DNA of 16,585 nucleotides from JACPNA01 sp964429715 (GCA_964429715.1 CAYSCV010000025.1:1-16585); one strand, 5' to 3'. Shown: positions 1-6,633, numbered from the stretch's first letter. Made by a program: numbers and translations. The notes: generated by a model not told the origin, from the sequence alone.

Positions 1-30
1 GAACATGGAAATCTATGATTTCCTGTGCAG

Positions 31-50
31 AAATAGGTATTCTCCTATTT
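31..50 (-). terminator. Hairpin downstream of the SemiSWEET-like gene
   Basis: A perfect 7-bp inverted repeat, AAATAGG and CCTATTT, has a 6-nt loop and lies about 30 nt beyond the stop codon of the minus-strand gene ending at 79. No long T-run follows on the minus strand, so it may be an mRNA 3' structure rather than a true archaeal terminator. Confidence 0.3.
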
Positions 51-54
51 CTTC

Positions 55-93
55 ACTTTGACAAGAAAAATGAATTATTCAAAGTTTTCTATA
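55..93. repeat. Copy 1 of a dispersed hairpin repeat
   Basis: The 32 nt at 55-86 are identical to 2928-2959, and after one T/C mismatch the match continues for six more bases (TCTATA). The unit has terminal inverted repeats, ACTTTGA at 55-61 and TCAAAGT at 79-85. In this copy the stem is only 7 bp. It overlaps the last codon and the TGA stop of the SemiSWEET-like gene, so the element may have set the present 3' end of that gene. Confidence 0.8.
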
Positions 94-360
94 CTTCAAA
101 ATAACACTTAACACTAAAATAAACAAACATGACAAAAACCCCAACCCTGAGACTATCTGAAATAATACATCAGGAAGAATAAACAACGCATACAAAAAAG
201 AAATACCTGAAGATACAGTCCAAATAACATAAGAACTAATATTCGCACTCTTTTTTTTATGCAGCCATAAATCTGTTATGGTAGGAATATACCCAATCGT
301 TGCAATAACTGCAGTAGAGGCATAAGCAAAAATAATAATTTTTAATAATACACTATCCAT
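79..360 (-). CDS. SemiSWEET-like PQ-loop membrane transporter
   Basis: A 93-residue integral membrane protein with three predicted helices (about residues 7-27, 42-62 and 66-88). This is the single triple-helix-bundle unit of SemiSWEET and PQ-loop proteins. The first helix carries GYIPTI, which fits the family's proline motif with Thr in place of Gln. A basic cytoplasmic stretch (HKKKSANISS) follows and leads into helix 2, as in the family consensus. Bacterial SemiSWEETs are 85-100 residues long and dimerise to pass sugars across the membrane; the substrate here cannot be read from sequence. The start is supported by a TATA box 27 nt upstream, which implies a leaderless mRNA. The stop codon lies inside a dispersed repeat. 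The family call is good, but sugar transport is inferred from the family. Confidence 0.72.
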   Translation of the reverse strand: MDSVLLKIIIFAYASTAVIATIGYIPTITDLWLHKKKSANISSYVIWTVSSGISFLYALFILPDVLFQIVSGLGFLSCLFILVLSVILKYRKL

Positions 361-382
361 GGAAAAAAGAAACCATAAGAAC

Positions 383-391
383 TATTTAAAG
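383..391 (-). promoter_or_regulatory. TATA box of the SemiSWEET-like gene
   Basis: CTTTAAATA on the minus strand is centred 27 nt before the ATG at 360, so transcription should begin at or next to the start codon. The same nonamer precedes the lysA-like gene at the same distance. Confidence 0.6.
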
Positions 392-396
392 TAACC

Positions 397-957
397 CTAT
401 GTACTAATTGCATTTAACATTAATTTCAACTTCAAAAAATCTTTCTCCATCGCTTTTCGCACCGCAGGAAACCGCATTCCCGCACTCGGATGATACGTCA
501 CAAAATACTTTCTGCCATCTTTAACAATAACCTTCCCATGAAACTTCGCAATCGATTTCTCGCCCACAACCGACCATAACGCCGAACCCCCCAATAACAC
601 CACAACCGATGCATCAACTAATGAAATCTGCTTCTGCAACCACAACTCCCGACACGTCACAAGCTCTTTAGAAGTCGGCACCCTATTTTGCGGCGGACGA
701 CACTTACACGCCCCCGTCACAAACACATCACCTCGACCCAGCCCAATTTGAGACAACATCACATCCAGAAACTTCCCCGAACGCCCCACAAACGGCAAAC
801 CAATTCGATCCTCCTCCGCCCCTGGTGCCTCCCCAATCAACATCAACTTCGCACCGACTTTCCCCTCTCCCGGCACCGCCAACATTCGATTCTTATAGAG
901 TGGACACGAAGTACACCGCCGAATCTGTTCTGCTAATGAAAATAATGTTTCTGGCAT
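397..957 (-). CDS. Type 4 (Fe-S) uracil-DNA glycosylase
   Basis: Removes uracil from DNA produced by cytosine deamination or dUTP misincorporation, the first step of base-excision repair. The 186 residues show the whole family signature. N-terminal cluster cysteines are C15 and C18 (CTSCPL). The uracil-binding motif GEAPGAEEDR is at 42-51, followed by GLPFVGRSG at 53-61. The second cysteine pair is C86 (KCRPPQNR) and C102, and an HPSA motif lies near residue 156. Four cysteines at these positions are those expected to hold the [4Fe-4S] cluster of type 4 (UDGa) enzymes. The gene begins 16 nt after the lipoprotein gene and has an AAAGG Shine-Dalgarno-like site, so the two probably share a transcript. 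MutY lies about 2 kb upstream on the same strand but not in the same operon. The family call is firm. Confidence 0.93.
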   Translation of the reverse strand: MPETLFSLAEQIRRCTSCPLYKNRMLAVPGEGKVGAKLMLIGEAPGAEEDRIGLPFVGRSGKFLDVMLSQIGLGRGDVFVTGACKCRPPQNRVPTSKELVTCRELWLQKQISLVDASVVVLLGGSALWSVVGEKSIAKFHGKVIVKDGRKYFVTYHPSAGMRFPAVRKAMEKDFLKLKLMLNAIST

Positions 958-973
958 AAAATATAACCTTTAT

Positions 974-1720
974 TCATTTCACACTATAACTAATCATCTT
1001 CTTTCCATTATTATACGACTGAAAAAGTATCTCTTCAACCACAATCGATAAATCCCCACGAGTAAATATCTCTCCTTGTTTTAAAAATTTACTTTTCTTC
1101 CCATCCACATTCAACATCACTTGTTCACTATCGATAGCATATATTGAGACATTATGATTCTTCACAACAATAATCTCTCCGAGATTTAACATTGTAGAAC
1201 TAACCACTTTTTGTTCAACAACGGGTTCAGCTACAACAGTAGTATTCTTAACAACCTCTTTCAAACACTCTCCACTATCACAGCCAAACTCACACTTCTC
1301 TTTCTTCTCAAACTCACAACTCTCTAACCTATACCCGCGATAAAAATTCCCATCACAATTCCATCCCGAAGTACAAACCGGCGCAACTCCACATGTATTA
1401 TTCTTGCAACCAAACTTACAATCTTGGCGCAGCGTAAAACTACAATTCCCTTCTCGATAAATCTTCGTCTTCGCACTCAAACAAATCCATTCTGCAACAC
1501 ACGTATTATTGTGTAATTCATCTTTTGTACTCACCGTAGCATTAGTCGTAGTAACCGTATCAGAATCATCCACTCCCCTTTTATCCGAAACATCAATAAC
1601 CTCTCCAGCACCCCCATCATTCACATCATCAGAAAGATTTTTCGGAGAAGAACAGCCAAATAACAGTAAGAGTGCGCTTAACAACAATATCCCTGCAATA
1701 ACATTTCTTACCTGAACCAT
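974..1720 (-). CDS. Cysteine-module lipoprotein, probably surface-anchored
   Basis: A 248-residue exported protein of unknown role. Residues 1-22 form a signal peptide (MVQVRN, then a long hydrophobic run) ending in LLFGC, a lipobox-like site with C23. An acidic Ser/Thr-rich linker follows. Next come two tandem cysteine modules (about 74-110 and 116-152) with identical spacing, C-x5-C-x12-C-x7-C-x3-C-x4-C, both with Trp near the first cysteines and an FGC core. A C-terminal beta-rich segment (about 175-248) may be a separate domain. Translation could open at 1768, but the ATG at 1720 is preferred: it sits 28 nt from a strong TATA box and starts a clean signal peptide. The modules resemble those I associate with surface proteins of Woesearchaeota and Pacearchaeota, but I do not know the partner or substrate. 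It is co-directional with the UDG gene. Confidence 0.7.
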   Translation of the reverse strand: MVQVRNVIAGILLLSALLLLFGCSSPKNLSDDVNDGGAGEVIDVSDKRGVDDSDTVTTTNATVSTKDELHNNTCVAEWICLSAKTKIYREGNCSFTLRQDCKFGCKNNTCGVAPVCTSGWNCDGNFYRGYRLESCEFEKKEKCEFGCDSGECLKEVVKNTTVVAEPVVEQKVVSSTMLNLGEIIVVKNHNVSIYAIDSEQVMLNVDGKKSKFLKQGEIFTRGDLSIVVEEILFQSYNNGKKMISYSVK

Positions 1721-1742
1721 ATCTAACCTAGAAAATAAAGTA

Positions 1743-1752
1743 AATATATAAA
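1743..1752 (-). promoter_or_regulatory. TATA box of the lipoprotein gene
   Basis: TTTATATATT on the minus strand is centred about 28 nt before the ATG at 1720. This spacing decides the start choice in favour of 1720 over the in-frame ATG at 1768. Confidence 0.6.
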
Positions 1753-1816
1753 TATAACGATTAAACAAGCTTTGTGTAAGTGGGGTGCAAAGATTAAAAA
1801 CAAGTACTCAAAAATA

Positions 1817-1918
1817 CTATTCTTTGCCAATATACATTCTCCTCAAAATTTTCGCTTCTGTTTGTAAATCAGCCAAAGCCGCATCAAACTCCCGTCGCGT
1901 CTCTTGTAACTTCATCAT
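1817..1918 (-). CDS. Small hypothetical protein, 33 residues
   Basis: A short open frame of 33 codons begins with two consecutive ATG codons and ends in TAG, 28 nt downstream of the archaease stop on the same strand. The product is highly charged and helix-prone. It starts MMKLQETRREF, continues with an Ala/Leu-rich stretch and ends in RRMYIGKE. A weak GGCAGG purine site precedes the ATG. Codon choice (GCG, TTG, CGG, AGG) matches the G-ending habit of neighbouring minus-strand genes, which argues for real coding. No family is recognised. It could be a coiled-coil microprotein or an operon-tail peptide; chance ORFs of this length are common, so confidence is moderate. Confidence 0.42.
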   Translation of the reverse strand: MMKLQETRREFDAALADLQTEAKILRRMYIGKE

Positions 1919-1946
1919 CCTGCCACATAAACTATCATAACTCCCC

Positions 1947-2390
1947 TCAAATATCCAAAATCACCTGCGCCTTCCATCCGCTCGGCACCTGCTCTACTTT
2001 AAACAAATGCATCGTCACCGCCTTCACATCAACTTTAGGATCATGCCGTGTTAAATCCAATTTCTCCCCATGTGCAATACACTTCAATTCACATTTCCCC
2101 GGATTCTCAATAATCTCAATCTCAAACTTGCTAAACATCAACTGCTTGTAATCTTTAAAAAACACCAACTCATCAAGAAAACTAAACAACAGCTGCTCAA
2201 TTGTCTTCTCCTCAACCAAAATTTTCTCTGTTACCTTCTGCTTTACTTTTGAAACATCCACCATTGTTTCCTCAGTAGCTAACGCACACTGCTCAAACAA
2301 CTCTTTCAACGTAGGCGCTTTAGCAACAAACATCACATCCGCCGTATGATCCAAAAACTTGTAAAATGCTTCCATAAAACCAATAATCAT
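1947..2390 (-). CDS. Archaease
   Basis: Archaease is the small activator of the RtcB-type tRNA ligase, promoting formation of its guanylylated intermediate during tRNA splicing and RNA repair in archaea. The 147 residues match the family throughout: FLDHTADV near the N-terminus with the conserved Asp-His, LKELFEQCALA, a central LLFSFLDELVF helix, a glycine turn, KAVTMH, and the C-terminal W-KAQVILDI strand. The frame is open to 2441, but MIIGFMEAFYKFLDHTADV fits the family's usual start and has AAAGAG a few nt upstream, so 2390 is preferred. No rtcB is visible in the window. The gene sits 62 nt behind a small zinc-ribbon-like gene and ahead of a mini-ORF, probably in one transcript. Confidence 0.92.
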   Translation of the reverse strand: MIIGFMEAFYKFLDHTADVMFVAKAPTLKELFEQCALATEETMVDVSKVKQKVTEKILVEEKTIEQLLFSFLDELVFFKDYKQLMFSKFEIEIIENPGKCELKCIAHGEKLDLTRHDPKVDVKAVTMHLFKVEQVPSGWKAQVILDI

Positions 2391-2452
2391 AATCTCTTTT
2401 TTAACCTTTCTATAGCGCAGAAGAGAAACAATCAACAACAAAAAAATATAAC

Positions 2453-2806
2453 TTACACTCTATCATATTTAATAACTCGAGCTAAGGGCCCCACAAACTC
2501 CCCTTGTGCACAACTCTTAAGTAAATCAAGCTTTTCCTCTAAACCAGACCTTGTCCAATCAAGTTCATCTAAAAGAGCTTTTTTCTTATCTTTCAAAGAT
2601 TGATACACAACAATAACACCAGAAACATACCTAACCGCCTGCTCCTGAAGCGTCCCAGAATCACGATTAGAAGACTCAAAACGACACGTCCCACACACCG
2701 CACCAAAATTACTCTCATACCCATCGCCTAAATTGGCACGGTTCATAGTATTCCCATCAATCGGACAAATATAATCATCCTCTGTATAATCAATCTCTGA
2801 AGTCAT
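2453..2806 (-). CDS. Hypothetical protein with a zinc-ribbon-like N-terminus
   Basis: A 117-residue soluble protein that I do not recognise. The N-terminal third holds CPIDGNTM and, about 20 residues later, CGTCRFESSNRDSG. These give three cysteines plus nearby acidic residues and could form a small, incomplete metal-binding knuckle. The rest is mostly helical and charged, with SLKDKKKALLDELDW and GLEEKLDLLKSC suggesting a short coiled coil. The frame is open to 2863, but the upstream part reads as non-coding hydrophobic sequence. MTSEIDYTEDDYICP at 2806 is the more natural start, although no clear Shine-Dalgarno site precedes it. It is followed on the same strand by archaease, so a link to RNA processing is possible but is only positional. 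Confidence 0.55.
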   Translation of the reverse strand: MTSEIDYTEDDYICPIDGNTMNRANLGDGYESNFGAVCGTCRFESSNRDSGTLQEQAVRYVSGVIVVYQSLKDKKKALLDELDWTRSGLEEKLDLLKSCAQGEFVGPLARVIKYDRV

Positions 2807-2921
2807 GATAAAGACAATCATAAAATAACTATAGAGGAGTTTGCAAAAAGCAATTTGTAACAATTAGTGTGCACCGATAGGTACAAAAATAAGATTAAAA
2901 TTGCGCCATTGCAAATCCTCT

Positions 2922-2964
2922 TAGAGAACTTTGACAAGAAAAATGAATTATTCAAAGTTCTCTA
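2922..2964. repeat. Copy 2 of the dispersed hairpin repeat, 13-bp perfect stem
   Basis: TAGAGAACTTTGA at 2922-2934 and its exact reverse complement at 2952-2964 enclose a 17-nt spacer. The segment 2928-2959 is identical to 55-86. It lies in the gap between the mutY stop at 3052 and the gene starting at 2806. On the minus strand the spacer is T-rich, so the unit might act as a 3' structure or terminator for mutY. On the plus strand both copies contain a tiny frame beginning MNYSKFSI. Confidence 0.85.
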
Positions 2965-3051
2965 TATAATCATTTCGATACAGAAAAACATATATTATAA
3001 TAAATCACAAAAGTAATGGAACATTACAACCAGAAACATAAGAAAACACAT

Positions 3052-3993
3052 TCACTTCCCCAGTCCCAACACCACTCTTCCCCCCTCATTTCTAACAAAC
3101 GTAATCATCCCCTCTTTCTCCAACTTCAAACACAACTCAACCAACCACCCCTGCTCACTTTCAACATAATCCTTCTTCACCGCGCATCCAAACTCCCCAA
3201 TCGTAACCTCCCTCCCCACATTTTTACGCACAAATTCCACAATTCGCCCACGAAAAATCCGATTCGGAATATGCCGACCATTCTCAGTCATCCCTTTCTC
3301 CACTTTCTTCTCCGCAACAAATAACACTTTCTCTTTCCCAACAGAATAAAGAGGAAAAAACGAACAATTCTTACGCAGCACACAACTACTACATAACGGC
3401 GCATCACGCAAACACACAAGCGAGCCAAAATCCATCAACGCATTATGCAAATCACAACTACGCCCTTCTGGTATACTTTCCCGAACCAACAGATACAACT
3501 TCTTCTCCCAATCCCGCGACATAGGCAGCCCCTCATCCCGCCCATGAAAATACCGCATATAAATCCGCCGCACATTCACATCAATTGCCGGCTCCGGTCG
3601 ATTAAATGCAAAACTCGCAATCGACCCCGCCGCATACGGCCCAATCCCCGATAACTTAATCAACGCCTCCGGTACCTGTGGAATCTTCCCATCATACAAC
3701 CTCACAACCTCCTGTGCAAACTGCTGCAACATAATAGCACGCCGATTATACCCCAATCCGCTCCACGCCTGTATCACCGCTTCCCGCGACGCCGCAGCCA
3801 AATCATAAATTGTCGGAAACTGAAATAAAAACTCTTTATACTTCTCCACTACCCGTAACACCTGCGTCTGCTGCAACATAATCTCCGCAACAACAACCCT
3901 ATACGGATCTAACCCCGCTTCCCGCCACGGCAAATCCCGTTTGTGAATAGCATACCACTCTAAAATCGCATTTGAAAATTGTGTTGTATCCAT
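3052..3993 (-). CDS. mutY: A/G-specific adenine DNA glycosylase MutY
   Basis: Removes adenine mispaired with 8-oxoguanine. With the start at 3993 the protein has 313 residues and its key positions coincide with E. coli MutY: catalytic E37 (AEIMLQQTQ), the HhH motif LSGIGPYAAGS, Y120 (Ser in E. coli, Tyr in several homologues) and catalytic D138 (AIDVNVRRI). The iron-sulfur cysteines are 194, 201, 204 and 210 in C-x6-C-x2-C-x5-C. The usual Gly of DGNV is Val here. The C-terminal part (about 240-313) does not look like the NUDIX-like 8-oxoG recognition domain. It reads as a short helix/strand domain, with FRGRIVEFVRKNVG then a GRVVLGLG hairpin, suggestive of a winged helix. The frame opens at 4041, but the extra 16 residues are atypical. 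Downstream lies a hairpin repeat. Confidence 0.93.
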   Translation of the reverse strand: MDTTQFSNAILEWYAIHKRDLPWREAGLDPYRVVVAEIMLQQTQVLRVVEKYKEFLFQFPTIYDLAAASREAVIQAWSGLGYNRRAIMLQQFAQEVVRLYDGKIPQVPEALIKLSGIGPYAAGSIASFAFNRPEPAIDVNVRRIYMRYFHGRDEGLPMSRDWEKKLYLLVRESIPEGRSCDLHNALMDFGSLVCLRDAPLCSSCVLRKNCSFFPLYSVGKEKVLFVAEKKVEKGMTENGRHIPNRIFRGRIVEFVRKNVGREVTIGEFGCAVKKDYVESEQGWLVELCLKLEKEGMITFVRNEGGRVVLGLGK

Positions 3994-4098
3994 TATTTCT
4001 AGCCTAACTATTAAATGCACTCTTTTTCTTGTTAAACGCAATCAATTGTTAAATACAATCAATTTCAAATTATTAAAGTATAAATAATACCTCTTAAA

Positions 4099-4485
4099 TT
4101 AATCTAAAATCATAACTCCCTCTTTAAAATTAATATTCAGATTGAAATGTTTCAAGAAACTTAGACCCAATAACCCATCAACATATCCTTTTTGCGGGAG
4201 ATCGTGAACCACCGCACGAACATTCAAACATTCCCTATCACCTACCTTAACACGTCCAATGTAAACAACCGGTGCCACTTCCGTTCCACTTGCTGTTACA
4301 ATCTCAATTTTTTCAGGGGATAATTCTGGTGTAAGACCTAACGCCAACGCAACATCCCACGGAATCATAATACAGCTTGCTCCTGTATCCACTGCCATAC
4401 GTAATTTCCTCTGCGTGGACATATGTTCTAAAAACACATCAACAATAAGAACTACTGCATCTTTTGAAAACTCAATTTTGACCAT
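4099..4485 (-). CDS. Retropepsin-like aspartyl protease (clan AA)
   Basis: A 128-residue single-domain protein of the retropepsin fold, which must dimerise to build one active site with an Asp from each chain. The catalytic motif MAVDTGAS has its Asp near residue 33. The second hallmark, the hydrophobic-hydrophobic-Gly core, appears as VDGLLGLSFL about 70 residues later, preceding the closing strand FNLNINFKEGVMILD. There is no signal peptide or membrane segment, so it is predicted to be cytosolic. The ATG at 4485 overlaps the end of the upstream gene by 14 nt; an in-frame ATG at 4500 has a purine-rich site and is the alternative start. The overlap ties the protease tightly to its small partner. 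The substrate is unknown. Confidence 0.82.
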   Translation of the reverse strand: MVKIEFSKDAVVLIVDVFLEHMSTQRKLRMAVDTGASCIMIPWDVALALGLTPELSPEKIEIVTASGTEVAPVVYIGRVKVGDRECLNVRAVVHDLPQKGYVDGLLGLSFLKHFNLNINFKEGVMILD

Positions 4486-4699
4486 AAAACGCAACCGCAT
4501 ACCCTTTTGTCGGAATTTCCCCATTATAAAAATGATAAGTATATTTATTTGTTTTTTTCATTTCTTTATAAGTATCATCTCTATTTGGACTATGTGCTAA
4601 TAATTTTGCTTCAATAATACTCCCCTGTGAATCCTCTTCCAACACTTCTACTAAAACCCATTCATTTCTATTCTGTTTTTTAATCATATCAAATTTCAT
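4472..4699 (-). CDS. Small conserved partner of the retropepsin-like protease
   Basis: A 75-residue soluble protein whose 3' end overlaps the retropepsin-like gene. Its layout reads as a compact alpha/beta fold: NEWVLVEVLEEDSQGSIIEA forms a beta hairpin, LLAHSPNRDDTYKEMKK a conserved-looking HS-x2-RD turn plus helix, and HFYNGEIPTKGYAVAF a C-terminal strand pair. Small proteins of this appearance occur beside retropepsin-like genes in bacteria as far as I recall, so the two may be a unit, perhaps protease and substrate or regulator. That is inference. The ATG at 4699 is 27 nt from a TATA box. A GGAG also lies 11 nt upstream, but it would be lost if the mRNA is leaderless. There are no cysteines and no membrane segment. 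Confidence 0.68.
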   Translation of the reverse strand: MKFDMIKKQNRNEWVLVEVLEEDSQGSIIEAKLLAHSPNRDDTYKEMKKTNKYTYHFYNGEIPTKGYAVAFYGQN

Positions 4700-4721
4700 A
4701 AAGAAAGAATACTCCTGAACT

Positions 4722-4730
4722 TAATAAATA
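4722..4730 (-). promoter_or_regulatory. TATA box of the retropepsin operon
   Basis: TATTTATTA on the minus strand is centred 27 nt before the ATG at 4699, predicting a leaderless or near-leaderless message for the two-gene unit. Confidence 0.5.
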
Positions 4731-4759
4731 TTTCCTAAAAATATATTACAATCAATTTT

Positions 4760-4767
4760 AAAAAAAA
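4760..4767 (-). terminator. T8 run directly after the RNase D stop codon
   Basis: Eight consecutive T residues on the minus strand start at the base after the stop codon of the RNase D-like gene, followed shortly by another T-rich stretch. Archaeal RNA polymerase terminates at such T-runs without a hairpin. Confidence 0.55.
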
Positions 4768-5862
4768 TCAGCCGCACCCAATCCTCTTCACAATCTCCTC
4801 ATTTTTCCATAACTCCTTCTGCCACCCCCGTAATCCATCAAGTGATTTTCGCAGCACCACATCTTTCACCTGCTCTTCCGACATCAACAAAGATGGTCGT
4901 ATTCCTAACGCCAAGCCTTTCGCTTTCTTCACCTCTCCTAACTCCGCCATCCAACCATACTCACGTACTGGCATCTTCTCCTTTCGCACAACCACATATT
5001 CTTCCCCGCTACTCTCTCGCGCAGATTTAACTAACTCATGCAACCTCAAAGCATTCTCTTTCACGACCAAATTCACACCTCGCAACTGTTTCCAATCATC
5101 TGCTGAATACGGTGGACTACTGCAAAACGCCAACAATTGCCTGTTTGTAAAAATCATAAACGCCGGCTTATTCACCAACTTCGCAAGCTTTTTCCGCTCA
5201 TCAAATAAGACATGTAAAATCGCTCGCTCAATAGGATTCATACTTCGAAATCCCGAAATGTCTTTATACTCTTGTTCTTTAAGCGTATAATCCTCTCTTT
5301 CTAAACATCCACATTCTTCCTCAACCCACCCTAATCTTCCTTTTGTACGCAACTCCCCGCACAATTTGTCATACAACCCTAACAGATACGCCGTATCCTG
5401 CACTGCATACGCCAGCATCTCACTGGACAACGGCCGTTTTGTCCAATCCATCTGCTGAAACTTCTTCTCACACACAACCCCAAAATACTTCTCAAGCAAC
5501 GAACCTAACCCTAATTTCTCCTCCCCTAAAAATAACGCACCTAACTGCGTATCAAAAAAATATTTGGGAACACATTTATATTGCGCAAACAAAATCCGAA
5601 AATCAAAACTAATATCATGAAATACTTTTAATATCTCTCGATTCTCAAACACCGCAAGCAACGGCCCTAAATCCGGCACCGCAAGTACATCAATCACCCA
5701 ATTCTTCTCCCGCGAAGATAACTGCACCAAACACAAAAACGACCCATAATAATGCAGCTGATTCTCACACTCTAAATCAATTGCAAGCTCTTTCAAGCTC
5801 TGCCACTCCTCCGCAGCCCCCATCAACTTCTGCTGTGAATCAATGAATGTAAACTCTGCCAT
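4768..5862 (-). CDS. rnd: RNase D-like 3'-5' exoribonuclease with HRDC domain
   Basis: A 364-residue DEDDy exonuclease. All catalytic positions are visible: D29 and E31 in AIDLECEN, D87 in VFHDISFDFRI, and Y152 with D156 in YAVQDTAYLLGLYDKL. FFDTQLGALFLG and the following MDWTKRPLS are typical of RNase D rather than of the polymerase proofreading domain. Residues about 205-278 form one HRDC domain (MNPIERAILHVLFDERKKLA...), which binds nucleic acid in RNase D and RecQ. E. coli RNase D is of similar length and trims tRNA 3' ends. The remaining C-terminal 85 residues may hold a degenerate second HRDC unit. The enzyme is widespread in bacteria and eukaryotes but, to my knowledge, patchy in archaea. 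A TATA box at 5886-5893 supports a leaderless start at 5862, and a T8 run follows the stop. Confidence 0.9.
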   Translation of the reverse strand: MAEFTFIDSQQKLMGAAEEWQSLKELAIDLECENQLHYYGSFLCLVQLSSREKNWVIDVLAVPDLGPLLAVFENREILKVFHDISFDFRILFAQYKCVPKYFFDTQLGALFLGEEKLGLGSLLEKYFGVVCEKKFQQMDWTKRPLSSEMLAYAVQDTAYLLGLYDKLCGELRTKGRLGWVEEECGCLEREDYTLKEQEYKDISGFRSMNPIERAILHVLFDERKKLAKLVNKPAFMIFTNRQLLAFCSSPPYSADDWKQLRGVNLVVKENALRLHELVKSARESSGEEYVVVRKEKMPVREYGWMAELGEVKKAKGLALGIRPSLLMSEEQVKDVVLRKSLDGLRGWQKELWKNEEIVKRIGCG

Positions 5863-5885
5863 AATTATTATGAAAATAGCAATAC

Positions 5886-5893
5886 TATATAAA
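5886..5893 (-). promoter_or_regulatory. TATA box of the RNase D-like gene
   Basis: TTTATATA on the minus strand is centred 27 nt before the ATG at 5862, so the message is probably leaderless. Confidence 0.55.
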
Positions 5894-5933
5894 AAATACC
5901 TTTCAGAAAAGACTCAATCAAAAACAAAACGAC

Positions 5934-6611
5934 TCAAACTCGAAACTTCTCATACACTTCTTTCGCTCGCACAATCATCTCTTCACAACCAAGAATATTT
6001 TCCTCAAACGAAAACTCCGCCCCTACTAAAAAAGAGGAGAATAATGTTGGTTCATGTACTGAAAAATCGACATCAACAAACACCCTTCTCAACGGCCTGT
6101 ACATTTGCAAAAAACCCCCTATTTGCCTCATGCTATTCTCTAACGCCATATCAAGAGAATTAGACTTATTATCAAAAGAATAAACTGGTTTAACTCGAAT
6201 CCAACTTGCATTTAACTCCGCTCGCTCATCTATCAGAGGAACATACTCTTTTGTTCCAAAAGAACGTATAAATTCCTCCTCAGAAAGAGAATCTTCTAAA
6301 GGAACATGCATATCCCCCCCTTTTATATAATCTAAATTTACACGACAAATTGCATCATCATAAACATCGCTAGGAAAACACTCATGCATAAAAAACAAAT
6401 CAACAATAGGTTTATGCGCTTCAACCTCTCGCACAACTCCATACAACCCTTTCTGTCTACCCCAAAAATAAGAAGAACACATCTTCAACGCCGTATCCTC
6501 AGCCAAGATTTCATCTTGAAAAAAGAACTGATTATGTAAAAAATTTTCATCAGTATAAACACAATTCAATTTAAACATCTGTGCAACAAGATCAATCAAC
6601 TTTTTATCCAT
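5934..6611 (-). CDS. Orphan hypothetical protein, 225 residues
   Basis: I do not recognise a family. The protein looks soluble and acidic, with no signal peptide, membrane segment or metal-binding cysteine cluster. The N-terminus (MDKKLIDLVAQMFKLNC) is helical. The middle alternates strands and loops (GLYGVVREVEAHKPIVDLFF; DMHVPLEDSLSEEEFIRSFG). Near residues 175-192 a run, RPLRRVFVDVDFSVHEPTLF, looks like a core beta strand. The C-terminus (GCEEMIVRAKEVYEKFRV) is helical. The start at 6611 is well supported by a TATA box 27 nt upstream, which fits a leaderless mRNA. It stands alone, about 70 bp from each neighbour, between RNase D and the rRNA methyltransferase-like gene. The length, coherent codon use and promoter argue for a real gene. 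Confidence 0.7.
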   Translation of the reverse strand: MDKKLIDLVAQMFKLNCVYTDENFLHNQFFFQDEILAEDTALKMCSSYFWGRQKGLYGVVREVEAHKPIVDLFFMHECFPSDVYDDAICRVNLDYIKGGDMHVPLEDSLSEEEFIRSFGTKEYVPLIDERAELNASWIRVKPVYSFDNKSNSLDMALENSMRQIGGFLQMYRPLRRVFVDVDFSVHEPTLFSSFLVGAEFSFEENILGCEEMIVRAKEVYEKFRV

Positions 6612-6633
6612 TAACCACTAAAAAACTAGGCCA

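Noticed and set aside
1721..1768. N-terminal extension of the lipoprotein to an upstream ATG
   Set aside because: It would put charged residues and a second hydrophobic patch before the signal peptide and would overlap the TATA box at 1743-1752.
1818..1960. Possible C/D box guide RNA on the minus strand: an ATGATGA box and a CTGA box near the mini-ORF
   Set aside because: There is no D' box at the required spacing and the interval does not fit the compact archaeal C/D layout. The 33-codon reading frame explains the stretch better.
4041..4120. Repeated ACAATCAATTT motif upstream of mutY and again near 4748
   Set aside because: It is short, AT-rich and present only twice at unrelated positions, so chance is a sufficient explanation.
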